Of a DNA stretch of 64,000 nucleotides, positions 1 to 12,452 are shown one piece after another. Each line of letters begins with the position of its first letter. Within the stretch, counting starts at the first letter, position 1. The notes under the pieces were generated by a model. It was not told where the DNA came from. It ran no database searches and saw nothing but the letters and a program-made list of their open reading frames with translations. Source of the stretch: Phallus indusiatus (lineage: Eukaryota; Basidiomycota; Agaricomycetes; Phallales; Phallaceae). A program made the position numbers and the translations under genes. Where the stretch lies: assembly GCA_027605045.1 (NCBI GenBank), contig JAQFWX010000012.1, forward strand, positions 384,930 through 448,929, read 5' to 3'.

Positions 1-48
1 CGCCCGAATCTGCAGTCTGTTCATTGGATTGACTAACCTTTGATAAAG

Positions 49-1439
49 GATCAAGAAATTAAACCACTACGAGCTCTTCCTAATCATTTGCGACGACGCA
101 GTCATTCCGAGCCTTTGGTTGATCAAGATAATGATCAAAACTGGGCGGGGACGATTTCCATCGGCACCCCAAGTCAAAGTTTTGTGATGGACTTTGACAG
201 TATGTGCTCGTTTTCTTTCCTTTTTGTCTTCAAGGTTATTCCAAGTTGACGGCGTTTTTCATCTAGCCGGATCCTCTGATATTTGGGTCACCTCTACTTC
301 TTGCACTTCGGCAATTTGCAGTGAAAAGCATAGCTATGACCCTAACCTGTCTTCAACGTTCCATAAACAACCGGGAAATTTCTCAATTTTGTTCGGAGAT
401 GGCTCTACAGTCTCGGGTGACGTAGCAACTGACACGTGTACGTTCTCCTTGAATCTTCATTAAATGAGCGATTGGGATTGAAACTTTGGCTCATAGTCAC
501 TGTCGCTGGCGTTCAAGTTACTAATCAAACCTTCTCGCCGGCCAGGACTTTATCTAATGAATTTGCAAATGTCTCTTTCGATAGGTATGTTTGTACATGT
601 ATATCCTCTTTACCAACTTGAAACTCACACTGTGTCTGGGCAGTCTTATGGGAATGGCGTTTCCTTCACTATCGCAACTGGAAAAACCTCCGTTTATCGT
701 TACTGCTTACAAACAAGGAGTACTCCCTAAAAATGAGTTCGCGTTCAAACTTGCTAAGGAAGGATCTTCTCTTTCTCTCGGAGGCGTTGATAAAACGCTC
801 TTCACTGGTGCTATTGAATTCCACAAAGTTAGTCCAGAATCAATAGGATTCTGGCAAATTGGCGATGGCTCTATTCATGTAGGATCGGACGTAGCCGTCT
901 CTAAAATGCAGACCGTCATAGATAGGTATGTCCGTTTCTAATTTTTCACTTGTAACGTTTACGAGCAAATGCCATTCAAAAGCGGAACGACTACGATCAT
1001 CGGTCCAACCGACAAAGTTCAGAAGTTCTACGACAATATTCCCGGTTCATACTTATTTGACGCAGAACAGGGCTTTTACTCTTTTCCTTGCTCTTCTGTA
1101 CCTCAAATTTCCTTGAGCTGGGGCGACGGTAAAAAATGGAACATCTCTGCAGAGGAGTAAGCACATATTTGGATGAAAAAGCAATGTTTTCATCATTCTT
1201 TTAGTTTTAACCTCGGACCGATTGAGAAAGGCTCATCGAGGTGCATGGGTGCCATTACTGGTCAAGATATTGGGCTTGGAAGCAACACATGGATCGTGGG
1301 TGATACGTGCGTATATAAAATATTCGGTGTATATTCTATTCCTTTAATAAGCATACATTTTAGGTTTATGAAGAACGTGTACACTGTCTTCTCTTTCGCA
1401 ATAAACAGTGTTGGATTTGCACAGCTTTCGGAAAATTAG
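49..1439 (+). CDS. Pepsin-like aspartic protease (family A1), 5' end outside window
   Basis: Likely a secreted endopeptidase of the pepsin fold. Exons read as 49-199, 267-437, 497-584, 644-925, 983-1156, 1205-1306 and 1364-1439; they join in one frame (348 codons with the stop). The first catalytic motif is rebuilt across the 200-266 intron as DTGSSDIWV (the Thr codon is split A|CC). The second is rebuilt across 926-982 as VIDSGTT, so both aspartates are present. The C-terminal part has the usual GDTF..VYTVF..GFAQL pattern. The signal peptide and most of the propeptide lie upstream of the window: a CTAAC branch site at about 31-36 and an acceptor ending at 48 show that 49 is an internal exon start. 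It is the most divergent of the four clustered copies and the only one here with a GT donor at its third intron. Family assignment is firm; substrate is unknown. Confidence 0.88.
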
Positions 1440-2097
1440 GCAAACTTTATATTTATGACCATCCCACGAGTTATTCACGAGTTAGTATCTATTTATTTAT
1501 TGTAATCATAAACTGCATCTGGGTCAATTCCCCCTGTATCAGTTGGCATCCCATGTTGGCTGCTTTGGGGATCTGATAAGACCGACAGCGGGCTTTCGCC
1601 ACTGTGTTGATCCATCCTTTGCACGTCACTGTCCTTGTTGTGCACACAATTATAAACTAATTAAAACTTCATATTTGGCGCAGCCAGTGCATTAAACTTA
1701 TTGAGTAATAAATCCTGTTGAACTCCGACATAGACTACGAGTGCCATTGGTGGCCAGACTACCCGATTGCGTGTCAACTTGAAGCGCATCGACAACAGTA
1801 ACGAGCATTAGAATTCCATGTATCGTAGTTTATGTTCACTTAGTTTATTGAGAAAATGCCATGTATATGTAAATACGATGTATTTGGAGACGCAGACACT
1901 GCACAAGGTTGTCTTGCAGTAACTGGAATGGGGTGTCAAGTTGATGTCGGTCAATGGCTTTTGCCCACTCGATATTGGCTAATACTATCACACATCTTTA
2001 TTTAAGAGGATATGTTTGAAAGCCACCACAGCGATATACATCGACGTTGATTGTGGATCATTCAAGTTGCTGTCCATCTCCAACGATCCCGCTCGCG
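1440..2097. other. Intergenic, no gene seen
   Basis: AT-rich spacer between convergent genes. It holds only short open frames. Unlike the other protease copies, no F-box remnant is visible downstream of this one. Confidence 0.5.
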
Positions 2098-3139
2098 TTA
2101 TTCACTACTACTATTCATAGCTTCATTTGACTCTGACGGGGATAACCAGGCGGTCATGGGCGGAACTTCTGTTGGATCGGCCACAACCTTCTCAAATTGC
2201 AATCCAGAATTCTGATGAACCTCTAGAAGTTCTTTTGTCATAGCCTGATCTAAGACTCTGTTACTCAGGTCTTCGTTGTAGTGCTTCGTCCACAGGTCCT
2301 TGACATATTTGATGGGTAGGTAAATTATACCTAACGGAGGTGGACCGTATATAAGGTAGCTATAAAAGTATAAAAAGATTATTTTTCAGCATCAAACTCA
2401 TATAAAGTGCTTACCCTCCTTTGATGTGAAGTTCCTTCTAAAAGATACGTTAAAACCTTTGTCAATAGCTTTGTCAAGATAGCACGTGAAAATGACCTAC
2501 TGGGTAGGGATTAGTGTCAATGGCATAACAAATTTTTCTGTGGAGCTTTTCGGCCTGTAATAAACCTTCGTCCCTCCCTTCACTTACGATTGCAAGCATA
2601 ATTGTCATCCGTCAGTATTAACAATTAACGGCTCAGTGCCCCTGCGACATGATAAGTTGTTTATACCATACCTGAACTCAACATTGAAACTGTTTTGGCC
2701 TTTTCCCAGAATCATTTTCCCTTGAAACAAGAACATGAATCTCTTGGAGTTTGACGACCCATCCTCAAGATGGGAAAAGCTGACAGTGAAGTCATAGCCC
2801 TCTAAGCATCCGATAAAGATCTTAATGATAAAATGATGAGCGAGGAGGGAGTGAACAAGAATATACCTTCGCGCTCCTCCATTTGATTGGCAAATGTCTA
2901 ATATGGCGAATAAGCTAGGATGAGGCTAGTTTTGATTTTATGACGCAGCGACATACCCATTCGAATTTAGAATCTAAAGGAATAGCACATTTGAGGCTAA
3001 GCACGAGCTGGTCAGTAAGACCTCGCTTGTCTGGATGACCAGATTCATATGCATCTGTTCCCAATTGTTCATGAAAGTTTTTCATCCATTGGGAGATTTC
3101 ATTATTGACCTGAACTAAGTGGTCAGTCACGTTAGCCAT
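2098..3139 (-). CDS. Uncharacterised protein, paralogue A of a tandem pair; possible PD-(D/E)XK-like core
   Basis: Six-exon gene read from ATG at 3139 to TAA at 2098-2100, about 235 residues. Exon 1 is 2957-3139. A 31-nt exon 2 (near 2871) is followed by an exon opening EGYDFTVSF and reaching FLFQGKMILG. The last exon opens YLIYGPPPLGIIYLPI. The neighbour at 4760-5739 has the same exon phases and the same 31-nt exon, which supports the model. Visible order: helical N-terminus with a conserved GHPDKRGLTDQ-type segment, then E-GYD (D near residue 75), a strand ending in Q-x-K (Q98, K100), then a helix with LQAEKLH, then a hydrophobic strand. D...(E/Q)xK is the signature spacing of restriction-endonuclease-like folds, and families such as DUF6615 look similar, but this is inference. 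No signal peptide or membrane segment is seen. Confidence 0.7.
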
Positions 3140-4759
3140 GAAATTTGGAGTGTCAATTGCAAAGCCTTTGGGGATTGTTTCGAAAAGAGAAGGTGGTGTC
3201 TGGCTGGAGTAGTGAGAAAGTTGACACTATAAATATTAACTGATTGGTCACCCTACGTTAATATGATGAGCGGTGTAACTTCGAAATTTGATTGGCCGAT
3301 CTCATGAGCATGCAATAGGATCAGGAACTTAGGGATTCAAACTGCTAGTTGCTTTTTATTGTAGCGTATTACATATCGACGCGTCGACCGTGACGCACCC
3401 CATTATCATCTGATCAAGGTTCTCGGATTCAGAAATCACCAAATTCGCCGACTTCGATCATAGACGTTTCTGTAACGTGTTCGTATAGCTTTAGTTTCCG
3501 TCATATTTTTATACGTTTATGGAACTAGCATAGATTCTACCATACGTAAGGAGTATTTGACGAGAGATCTGGCAGTCCGTACCTTTAGGAACAAAATCCA
3601 AAGAATTCAATCAGAGCAAAGTAGTCGGTACTCAGTTAATACCGGACCCTTACAGTTCATGCAGTCCAATATCGTCGAGATATTCAGCGCTCGCTGTGGG
3701 CTGAAGCCGCTGAACTCGGGCCGGAATTAAGCTTACATCCTGCGGCTGATGTCTCACGAAGAGTCTTGGGCTCGAATCTATGGGATTTAGGTCCAGTTTA
3801 TCGCGCGAAAAAGCGTAATCTATGTGTAAGCGATGTCCCGTATAATGCCCTGAAATGAAACTAGGTAAAGTATGGCCATCGTTCCAAGCTTGTATCCATT
3901 ATGGAAACCTCCAGTACATGAAGACAACCTGAAGCTACAGCCGACGCTTAGTAGAATATGCTTGCTGTCATCCTGTAGGCGAACAACGATTGAGAGTAAA
4001 GCTCAGAGCGTGTGATACTGGTCTTGATATGATCTGAAAGGGAACGTTAATTTGAAAAGTCAGAGAAGTTTCTCTATCTCTAGGCCTATGCAACTTCATC
4101 AGTAGCAAAACATTCCTGTTGTGGGATGCGTGCCTCTCCGGATAATAAGAACTAGGTGTAATAACCCAGCTCTACCTCAATGAAGACGAGCCTATTAGGA
4201 TTAGATAGTTACGTTATTTTTGTGGGCTACACGAAGAAACAACTCCTTCCTCAGGTATCTGTTACCAAAAATGAATCAACATAGCTGAATACTCCGTGAA
4301 AACCATTAAATTGCCAGCGACAAGAGTAAGTCAGGGGCAGTGGACGGTGGGCACATTAGTTCAAATGTGTTGATGATGTTCAAAACTTCAAGCGTCATCT
4401 CAAACATCGTGACTTAGCCATTGTCACACTCAAGGAAGGTTCCGGCCGCCGGCGCACGAATCCGACGGCGAATCATGACGAGAAAGCCTTAGGCCTTAGG
4501 CCTCTCATTCGTAACACAACATTGTATTGAGTGTACACCTCGCGCGTAGCATTAATGTCGAAGGAATCATGTCGACTAAGGATCAGTCAGTTTTTACTAT
4601 TCCTGCACGCGCTACAATTGAACCAACAATTTGGACAAAACAATGCCCCCAGTCTGAGAAACGGCTAAATATGTTAATTATAAGCTCGGTAAGAATATAT
4701 TCAGAAATGGTCAGGAGTTATATTATACATCGACGAGGATGTGATGTCTATGCTCCCTA
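3140..4759. other. Intergenic; duplicated promoter block, otherwise nothing
   Basis: The first 250 bp upstream of paralogue A resemble the sequence upstream of paralogue B (5740-6000), so the duplicated unit includes promoter sequence. The rest has no convincing open frame. A short GGCCTTAGGCCT-type palindromic run lies near 4485-4505. Confidence 0.45.
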
Positions 4760-5739
4760 CTAATAGTCACCCGGTGCCAACCAGGCGGACAATGGTGGAA
4801 CGTCCGGAACATCGGTTAACACTGTTTGAAATTGTGTGATATTATTCAAGATATCTTTTGTGATGGCCTCGTCTATCCTTTTACTGCTCGTATATATGTT
4901 GTAGTGCTGCCCCCACAGCTCCTTGAGTCGACGGATGGGTACGTATATTACACCCGTTGCAGCAGGCCCATATATAAGGTAGCTAAATATAAGGGAGATT
5001 TTATCCATATGCACCAAAAGTCGATGGAAAGAGTACTCACCCTCCGCCAATGCAAATGTTTTTCTGAAAGATGTGTCGAATTTATTTCTCAGCGAACGAT
5101 GGCAAAACGATGGATTAAGGAAAGGTTTACCACAGGATTAGAGGCAATGGCTCTCGTAATTGTTCCATGAAGTTTCTCCGCTTGCAATGAACGTTTGGAT
5201 CTCCCTTTACTAATAGACACGAGGTGTTTGAATCGTCAGTGTCAAGTGCCAACAGTACTACATGATATACGTTACTCATACGTGAATTCAACCCGTAAGG
5301 AAGCTAGATTTCTTCCCAGAATCATTTTGGCCTGCAGGTAGAGTCTGTATTCAACGGGATCTGGCATGTTCGCGCTTTGATGCATGAACGAAATGTAAAT
5401 GTCATAGCCTTCTAATGTCTCGGTGAAGGGATTAAAGCGGGGGGAAATGATCAAAGGAAGGTACTACCTCGAGCTTCCAGCTTTGGATCAGCGAATCGCT
5501 GTAACAATGGGTAAGATATGTAAATAGCGCTTGGTTTATAAGTTCAAAAGCAAGCAACATACGACTACTATGGTTGGAATATAACCTCTGAGCACAAGCA
5601 TCACCTGATCAGTAATACCTCGTTCGTCTGGATTTCCAGTTTCCCACACCCCATTTCTCTCAAATTGTCCATGGAAAGAATTCACCCATTGGGACGTGGT
5701 TGTACTGGTATTGACAAACGATCCAGTCTTGTCAACCAT
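4760..5739 (-). CDS. Uncharacterised protein, paralogue B of the tandem pair
   Basis: Same architecture as the gene at 2098-3139. Exon 1 starts at 5739 and ends near 5560 with the GNPDERGITDQ segment. A 31-nt exon follows, then an exon reading EGYDIYISF and LYLQAKMILGR, an exon with SLQAEKLHGTI, and a final exon reading YLIYGPAATGVIYVPI to a TAG at 4760-4762. The D-x(n)-Q-x-K arrangement is kept (QAK here, QGK in A) although much of the rest has diverged, which points to selection on those positions. Splice phases are consistent throughout and no internal stop is needed, so it looks intact. Function is unknown; see the finding on a nuclease-like core. Confidence 0.68.
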
Positions 5740-7855
5740 GATTATGTGGCTTAGAATTAGAGGGTTGTTTGCGCAATGAGCTTGAGTGAAGATGGTTGTC
5801 GTAAAAGAGTAGGATATTAAGCACTAAAATACTGCCTACACTGAATCTGGATTGGATATGATGAGCAGTATAATTGTCGAAGTTTGATTGACTGCCAATC
5901 TAACAAGGGTACTGTTTCAGGGTCAGGAACCCTTAAAGTACTCCGTTTCAATTGCTAGGGCTTGTAATCGTAGCGTACAGGTGTACATACGCCTTATGGT
6001 CGCTTGATTATAGCCAAGGCCTTCGGAGGATACCAGACATAATGGCTTTATTTCTGCCTGTAGACCTGTGACATGTCCCTGTCTAAAAGTAAAAACTTTA
6101 TTATTCCCTTATATTAAATAAAGACACGTAGTGATTTCGGCAGAAATGTTACTTGGTTTTATAAATCGGCTACATGTCATATTCCAAAGGATATGAACAT
6201 TTGCTGCAACCTTTCAACGAAACCATAGTTCCTAGTACTTTCTCCAGGAACGAGCTTCAATGAACCAGATCAGGGCAAAGTCATCGGGGAATAGCCTATA
6301 CCAACATCCCGCAGCTAGCGCCATCGACCATCGTTAAGGCAGCTTGTGGGCCTAGCACTAGGCCAACTTGAACGCTTGTAACCAAAACTCTACGCTCCCA
6401 TACAGGATTCAGGTCTGTGGTTGTCATACTTAGTCCCGGAAAACAAAATGACCAAAGGAGAGACCTACTTGGCATCAAATGCAGCATTTATATATCGCCG
6501 TCTATATAGGCTAATAACCACCGACACGTCATATGTTCCGCACATGAGAGCTGCATCCATGTCATTCACGTGTAAAGCAGATCCTATGTTTGAGATCGTA
6601 CCTTTATAAAGGCACAATTTATCGGGCTTCATTGTCAAACACGGTTGTGACTTGGTTGGGACCAGGCAAAAAAAATAACAATACCAATTGACGTGTCCTG
6701 GTATAATGGAACCCAGTATGAGAATTATCATCATTCCGAGCTTAAACTTACTTTTTGGATATTTACTGACACATTTATTACGTGAAGACACTCTCGAAAA
6801 CGCGGCTCAGATTCACTAGCTCTCGAATTTGATATGATAATGGGCCGGGATGGCAAACGTTCCGACCTTCCTTGCGTTAGTAGGCGAACGCAATCAAAAA
6901 TAACAACAAAAATGGATTATAATCTCTTAAAACTTTAGTATGATAGTCAGAGAACTTTTTTCTTAGGCTTACAAACTTTGGCAGAAGCATAGCATGCCGA
7001 CCCCCGTGAGTCGTCGGTAGCGTCCCTCTCCGATGAAAAACCCCTTCGAGTAAACGCCTGATCGGGGTTCTCGTCTTAAATAGGTCATCTTTTAAATTCG
7101 GTTAATGATGAGTAAAATATGGATAATAAGTGTAAAAATCGGTTCAGCGAGCAAAGCTCAAACAAGGATCCTGGCTCAAACACTGTGAGGCGGAGCTTCC
7201 GCGGTCACACAGTCACGCACTAGTCACTCTGGAAGCTCCCGAAACAATGCCTGGTCCGGCGGGTCCGAGTTCATTTCTTGTTTTGAATATAGTAAGACTC
7301 ATACATATCACCATTAAATATATGTCCTTTTCTATCTGTTATATCAGATTTTTTGGGCAAACGCGTATTTGTGTTTCACTGGTCGGACGTATCTAGCGAT
7401 CACACGACCAGAAGGTACCTTTCTTTATATTTTAATGCATTAGGAAAAATATTCAGACTACTGATAATTGAGCTTCGTTGACCACGTCGTCCGCTCATGG
7501 ACTGTTGGTTCTGTGAGACAGGTGCATAGACCGCGGCCAGAAGAACGTACTCCAACTGATGTGGGACAATCTATTCGGATTTCGTCGAATCCCGCGAACT
7601 TGATATTTGTGGACATGTTTTAAAATCATAGTACGCTTAACTCGCTCTATTATGTAACGTTTCAAAAATCGGGAATATGGTTATTGACTTTATGGAAAAT
7701 TCGTGCAGTTTAGGCGTCAGAAGCCGAAACTATAATAACCCATTTAGTACGATAATAATCAGATATAAACGAAATTACTTTTGAGGCGTACACCTTGAAG
7801 TTCGTGACCATTCTTACTAGCAGTACACTCTGGAAGCGTAGTAATAACGGACATC
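5740..7855. other. Intergenic, gene-poor
   Basis: The part next to paralogue B mirrors the upstream region of paralogue A. Minus-strand frames at 6465-6791 (hydrophobic start, then several cysteines) and 6296-6487 could be fragments of a small gene, but splice signals are weak and I do not call one. From 6800 to 7855 nothing is seen. Confidence 0.4.
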
Positions 7856-9526
7856 TCAATTTCCAATACAAGTATCATCTTCTTTCAGTTGCAGAATATG
7901 CGCGGCTTCATCACTCATTGATGGGCAATGGATAATTAGTTCAATGGGACAGCCTGCCCATCCGCGCAGATCGGAGCACGCGCGAAGGAGTCTTGCGTGT
8001 TTTCCTTCCAATCGGTCCAGTAGCTCGAGAGTTACTCCGGTCAACAAAGGACAAAGAGGACTAGCGGGTATAGTGGTCGGCGTACTTGAATTATGAGCAG
8101 GGACATTAGCTTCTACTGATTCTACGCCGAGAAATTCCAACCACGGATCTCCAGGTTGCAGGTTTGGGAAGTATCCCATGAGTCCTTTTGAAGGCGGTAT
8201 CAATATACCCAGGCATCTCGAGCATTCTATGGCATTGTTGCCGGAACGTTCGGTTTCCTTGATAACTAGATCCTTCAGATTCGACGTGGAAGCGAAAAGC
8301 CGAGACACCCCTGAGAAATCCCATAAGTCGATCAGCACTATGTGAGTGATTTTAGTTAGCACGACATTGTTCATTAAGAAATCCCAAAAATCAGTTAGAT
8401 TGTCTACCCCTCTATGTGCGTATACGAATTCGTTAGAATAGGAACAATCGTAATCGCTTTCGATCGAATTTTTTCCGGAAAACAAGTGGAGATACTTTGT
8501 AAGAGTGGAGATCTCAGTCTCGATATGGAGAAACTCGAGATTCTCCCGAGACAGAAATCGAACCAAGGATGAAGACTCAAACCCTCGCGAATTCTCCAAA
8601 AAAATATACCATCCGATATTCGGGGGAACAATTACGGATTGAAAAAAGGATTGTACCAAATCAGCCACGCGCTGTGCATCGAGAAAGAGGTTTTCCAAAT
8701 GCGGTAAAATAAGTCTATTCCGAATCTCCGAAGAATTCCAGGTTACTGTGGTATACGAGTTCCCATCAACCCAAACACGAAGAGATTTGAGGCTGGGCGA
8801 CAATACTAAGATATTGAGAAGACGGTTGAAATCCACTTCCGAAAACAAGGTGAGACAAAGCTCTGAAAGGTCGTGAAAAGCAGAGCAGTCAGATGCTGAA
8901 AAGGCGGACGTGAAGGAAAGTCGATGATTAATCCGCTTGATGTTGGGCGCATTTTTTGAAAACAAGTTATCTACAATCGAGTATTCGGGAATGGAGTTAC
9001 CGTCCGAGTCCGTTTTGTCGTACCATAAAGACAGAACTTGCAGCTTCGGTGCTGGTCGCTGAAGGTATGATAAGATATGTTCGACGGTTTTTGCTTCTAT
9101 ACTGGGGAAAGATGGGAGACGGGGAACACCATGGTTCATCCGCAAACGCAATGCCCTGAATCGGTGGATTTCGTGAAAGACCGAAAATAACATTCTTTGC
9201 ATCTTATCGCAGTTTTTGTAGTTTGTGTATCTGAGAATCTCATCCACATCCAGAAACACATGCAACAAAGCGGTATTTGACCTGCGAAGTAACTCTATTA
9301 TCCATTTGTCATTTGCCCTGGAAATAAAAAGACAAGTCCACATTGTAGAATCCGAGAGAAGGGATTGTCTCCATGTGCAGCAAACTTGTGATGCTGCTAT
9401 AGGAGGCGATGTTGCTTGCAAATGAAATTCGGGTTCCTCGAATGGGGTATGAAACGTAAACACGTATGTGTACAACATGATTTCTCGGAGAATGTCGTAT
9501 GGGATACGTTTAAGTGGAGAGGCCAT
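7856..9526 (-). CDS. F-box-like protein, 556 aa
   Basis: Single uninterrupted 556-residue frame, unusual here in having no intron. Residues about 4-60 (LKRIPYDILREIMLYTY ... ASQVCCTWRQSLLSDSTMW) fit the basidiomycete F-box-like pattern: Pro-x-x-[IL]-hydrophobic helix, then VCxxW, then LW/MW. The remainder is leucine-rich without a clear repeat period, as in many fungal F-box proteins with degenerate LRR C-termini. The known role of the family is substrate recruitment to an SCF ubiquitin ligase through Skp1; that this copy does so is inference. Fragments of its N-terminal region recur behind protease copies at 12.0, 16.4 and 26.2 kb. Confidence 0.85.
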   Translation of the reverse strand: MASPLKRIPYDILREIMLYTYVFTFHTPFEEPEFHLQATSPPIAASQVCCTWRQSLLSDSTMWTCLFISRANDKWIIELLRRSNTALLHVFLDVDEILRYTNYKNCDKMQRMLFSVFHEIHRFRALRLRMNHGVPRLPSFPSIEAKTVEHILSYLQRPAPKLQVLSLWYDKTDSDGNSIPEYSIVDNLFSKNAPNIKRINHRLSFTSAFSASDCSAFHDLSELCLTLFSEVDFNRLLNILVLSPSLKSLRVWVDGNSYTTVTWNSSEIRNRLILPHLENLFLDAQRVADLVQSFFQSVIVPPNIGWYIFLENSRGFESSSLVRFLSRENLEFLHIETEISTLTKYLHLFSGKNSIESDYDCSYSNEFVYAHRGVDNLTDFWDFLMNNVVLTKITHIVLIDLWDFSGVSRLFASTSNLKDLVIKETERSGNNAIECSRCLGILIPPSKGLMGYFPNLQPGDPWLEFLGVESVEANVPAHNSSTPTTIPASPLCPLLTGVTLELLDRLEGKHARLLRACSDLRGWAGCPIELIIHCPSMSDEAAHILQLKEDDTCIGN

Positions 9527-12037
9527 GATGAGAGCGGGAACGATGGAAAGTTTGACACCTTGTGGTATTGGTTACTTTATGTATTGGTGAAGCCCAAGTA
9601 ACCCATTGGGGCTTGAGTTTAAAGGGCTCACGTCCCGGCATGGATGAACGGCGATTTACGTGTCGTAGCACTAGTACGTTGGACAAAAGAAGCTGAATGG
9701 ACAATAATGATATGATTGAGCCGTCTATAGTTTGGAAACAACGGTACGTTTTGATGCATTTGCATTAGACCTGCATTGTTTAAACACATAGGATTGTACA
9801 GGCTTTTTCGTTTCGGTTGTTGAAACGTTGTTGTTCCAAAATAAGCCTGTCAGTCAGATGAAAGAAATATTATGAGAAGCTCGTACAGCGTTTGTCCAGG
9901 TCATTTGATATGTCTTAAATTGGTGGCAGGTATCGTCGGTCCAAACTCCAAACCTACAAAGGAAACAAAGGAGCGATGACCGTGCACGCGGCACGCCGTA
10001 GGGATGTAACACCAACTGTGGTTAGATTGTTTGTCCAATATTTGCGCACACTTGATATATGACAATTCGCCTGTTCAAATGATTGTTCCGATTGATATAG
10101 TCAATTTCAAGTCAATTTCTCAAAGTAGTGCGGTTCTGTTGATCACACAAAGCATGACGGGTGTACTAAAGCGTCGGAAGTTTTTTTTTTCATGCTCCGC
10201 CCTTTTTCTTTATCCTGCCACTTTCTCCCTTGCTGCGCACGCACTCTGCCACCCAAAACCTAGCGCCATCTCTGTTCTACCTCCTGCTGTTGTGCTCTGG
10301 GGTCAGGCGGGACAGCAGGAAGGGTCCAGCCACTGGATTATGCTCAGGATGTCGCGAGGGCAGGGGGTTTAGGCAGCGTGTGAGGCAGCAAGCAAGCGGC
10401 GGCCCTTCCAAAGCCGGGCTACCGCAGTACGCCCTACATGCAAGGGCTACGCGAACTTTCTGCGTATAGTTTTAGTATACGGTTTAGCGGTATGTCAGCG
10501 GTCCTCTCTACTACCAAAGTCTCACTATTTCACTTGCAGCGTTATTACTCCAATCTTCTTGGGGTTGAAGCCCCAGAAAATGCAAGTATTTCATCCCCAC
10601 CGTCACTACCTAGCTTGAACTTGTTTAACAGACCGGCTTTTTCAATGCAGTTTCATGTTTATTCCGTGCGTAATTCTTAATCCCATTCTTCACTAGCTCA
10701 CGCTACGGTTTCAGCATGGGTTTATCGCGAAAGCAAGAATAGATCAAGCGGTAACACGTACCCATCAAGTGCGCAGGGTAGAATTGCGACGGAATATGCG
10801 TTCGATTCCTTATTTTCAAAAATCTAATAGCGCCGACACTACACTAGAGTATCCTGTCCTGTCAAGCCCATTCTACCAACGACCTCCGAACCACTTGTGC
10901 TTCAAACCCGCCTCCACCCCCTCAAAACCTAACTACTAGCAACAGCGTTGCATTTCGACAAGGTAATTGGATGTACAAATTTGTTTCGACGAAAGCCCAT
11001 ATCATTTTGATACTGATCAAGCTTTCAGGTGTATCTGCAATGCCCACAATTTTATGCGGAACATGCTTTGCGTAGCTTGCAGTTCTCCCCGCCATCTCCT
11101 TCCCCAACTGTCCGCAATTTCCCCCCTCCCCTGTGCATGATAATTGACGCAGTCGCACATTATTTTTGAAAGGTAAGTAATTTACCCTAGTTGAGATCAG
11201 CGATGAAATTAATGACTCACAGGTAGGCTTTGCTAAGCCGTCGCGTTGCATGTAAAAAGACCCTTTATAGGTGTGTGTTAATTTCGCCAGCCTGCCGTGG
11301 TTTGACAGTCTTTAGATTTTCGACTGCCACTTATGCCGGTTGTACATAGATTTCCTAGTATTTTTAGCGCATGTGTAAACCTTGACAGCGCAACGTGAGT
11401 ATGTAATTTATAAATAGTCAAAAGAGCTGAATAAAATGTTAACTCCATATATATATTCGAGTTTATAAACGCACCGTGTCGTAAATTAACCTAAGCAAAA
11501 CAAAATAATCTACCTGTTATATTTATTTTTTTTGAGCGATTGTTCTATAGTGCCACGTATCATAACCTTTGAGCTTATCAAGACAGACTGTGTTCAACCT
11601 TTATCGTGCTGTCAATCGAAATGTGCTGCTTAAACTCACCTTAGCTATACAGTATACCCGATCAGTCCAAATACTCCTGCGACCTGCATGGATATCTCCG
11701 AATCACCTTGTTTTTTTTGGCTTTGTAGTTGTGGATGTAGCGAAGGTAAAGGCATACGCAAGCGTTGTATGTTTTTTTTTAATAATTTAATTTTGCTTTG
11801 ATACTTCGTCTGACTGATAATACTCCTTTCGTGGAACAACATCTCAACAAACCGAGGCAAAAAGCCTTCTGTGTGCGACAATGCAAGTTCAATGCTGATA
11901 CATTGAAATATACCTGTGTTTCCAAATTATATCGCGGTTCAATCTCTTAAACGTCGGTCTAGCTAGCTTCGTTTTTCCAATGAACACGTCTCCTATACGA
12001 CATACTCTGAAAAACTATGCTATAATACAATTGCCAT
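9527..12037. other. Large intergenic stretch without a recognisable gene
   Basis: Contains a locally GC-rich patch (about 10200-10450), several poly-T runs, and short frames with no family resemblance or splice support. I see no RNA gene, inverted repeat or transposon ends. Confidence 0.4.
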
Positions 12038-12200
12038 ATGTACTTATGTAACGTTTCATATACCATTCGAAGAACCTGGTTTTTTTTACAGATAACATCG
12101 CCTCCCATACCGGCGTCGCAAGTTGACCATGCATGGAGATGTTGCTTGCGCAAACAGGCTACGCAGAGATTAATCAGCGTTCGGTATATGCGCCGGTCCG
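12038..12200 (+). pseudogene. F-box N-terminal remnant, convergent to protease copy 2
   Basis: One frame reads TFHIPFEEPGF and, after a shift at a poly-T run, another reads QITSPPIPASQVDHAW. Both match consecutive segments of the intact F-box protein at 7856-9526 (TFHTPFEEPEF, QATSPPIAASQVCCTW). The shift and lack of continuation mark a relic. It lies tail-to-tail with the protease at 12453-14195, as do its counterparts at 16.4 and 26.2 kb. Confidence 0.75.
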
Positions 12201-12452
12201 TCAATATTTTGCCAACTTTAATTATCTTGTACCTTTTGAATTTAACTTTTCGACTCTTTTCAAAATTGAAAAACTAGCACATTTCAACTTCCTAGAAAAC
12301 TCATAACTCACACCGCCAAGATGGTATTTCAATCAAACAAGGATCCAGAGTAAATGATGCGTTGAAAATAAATGATAATAAATATGTCTTGAACTATGCT
12401 ATCTCGTGACTATCTCTTAGAATAGTGAATAAATACATGTGTTTACCTACAT

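Noticed and set aside
6465..6791. A small secreted cysteine-containing protein
   Set aside because: The hydrophobic start is followed by a frame with no consistent splice signals, and no paralogue supports it.
10031..10469. Coding sequence in the GC-rich patch
   Set aside because: Overlapping frames in two phases with unlikely composition and no family motif.
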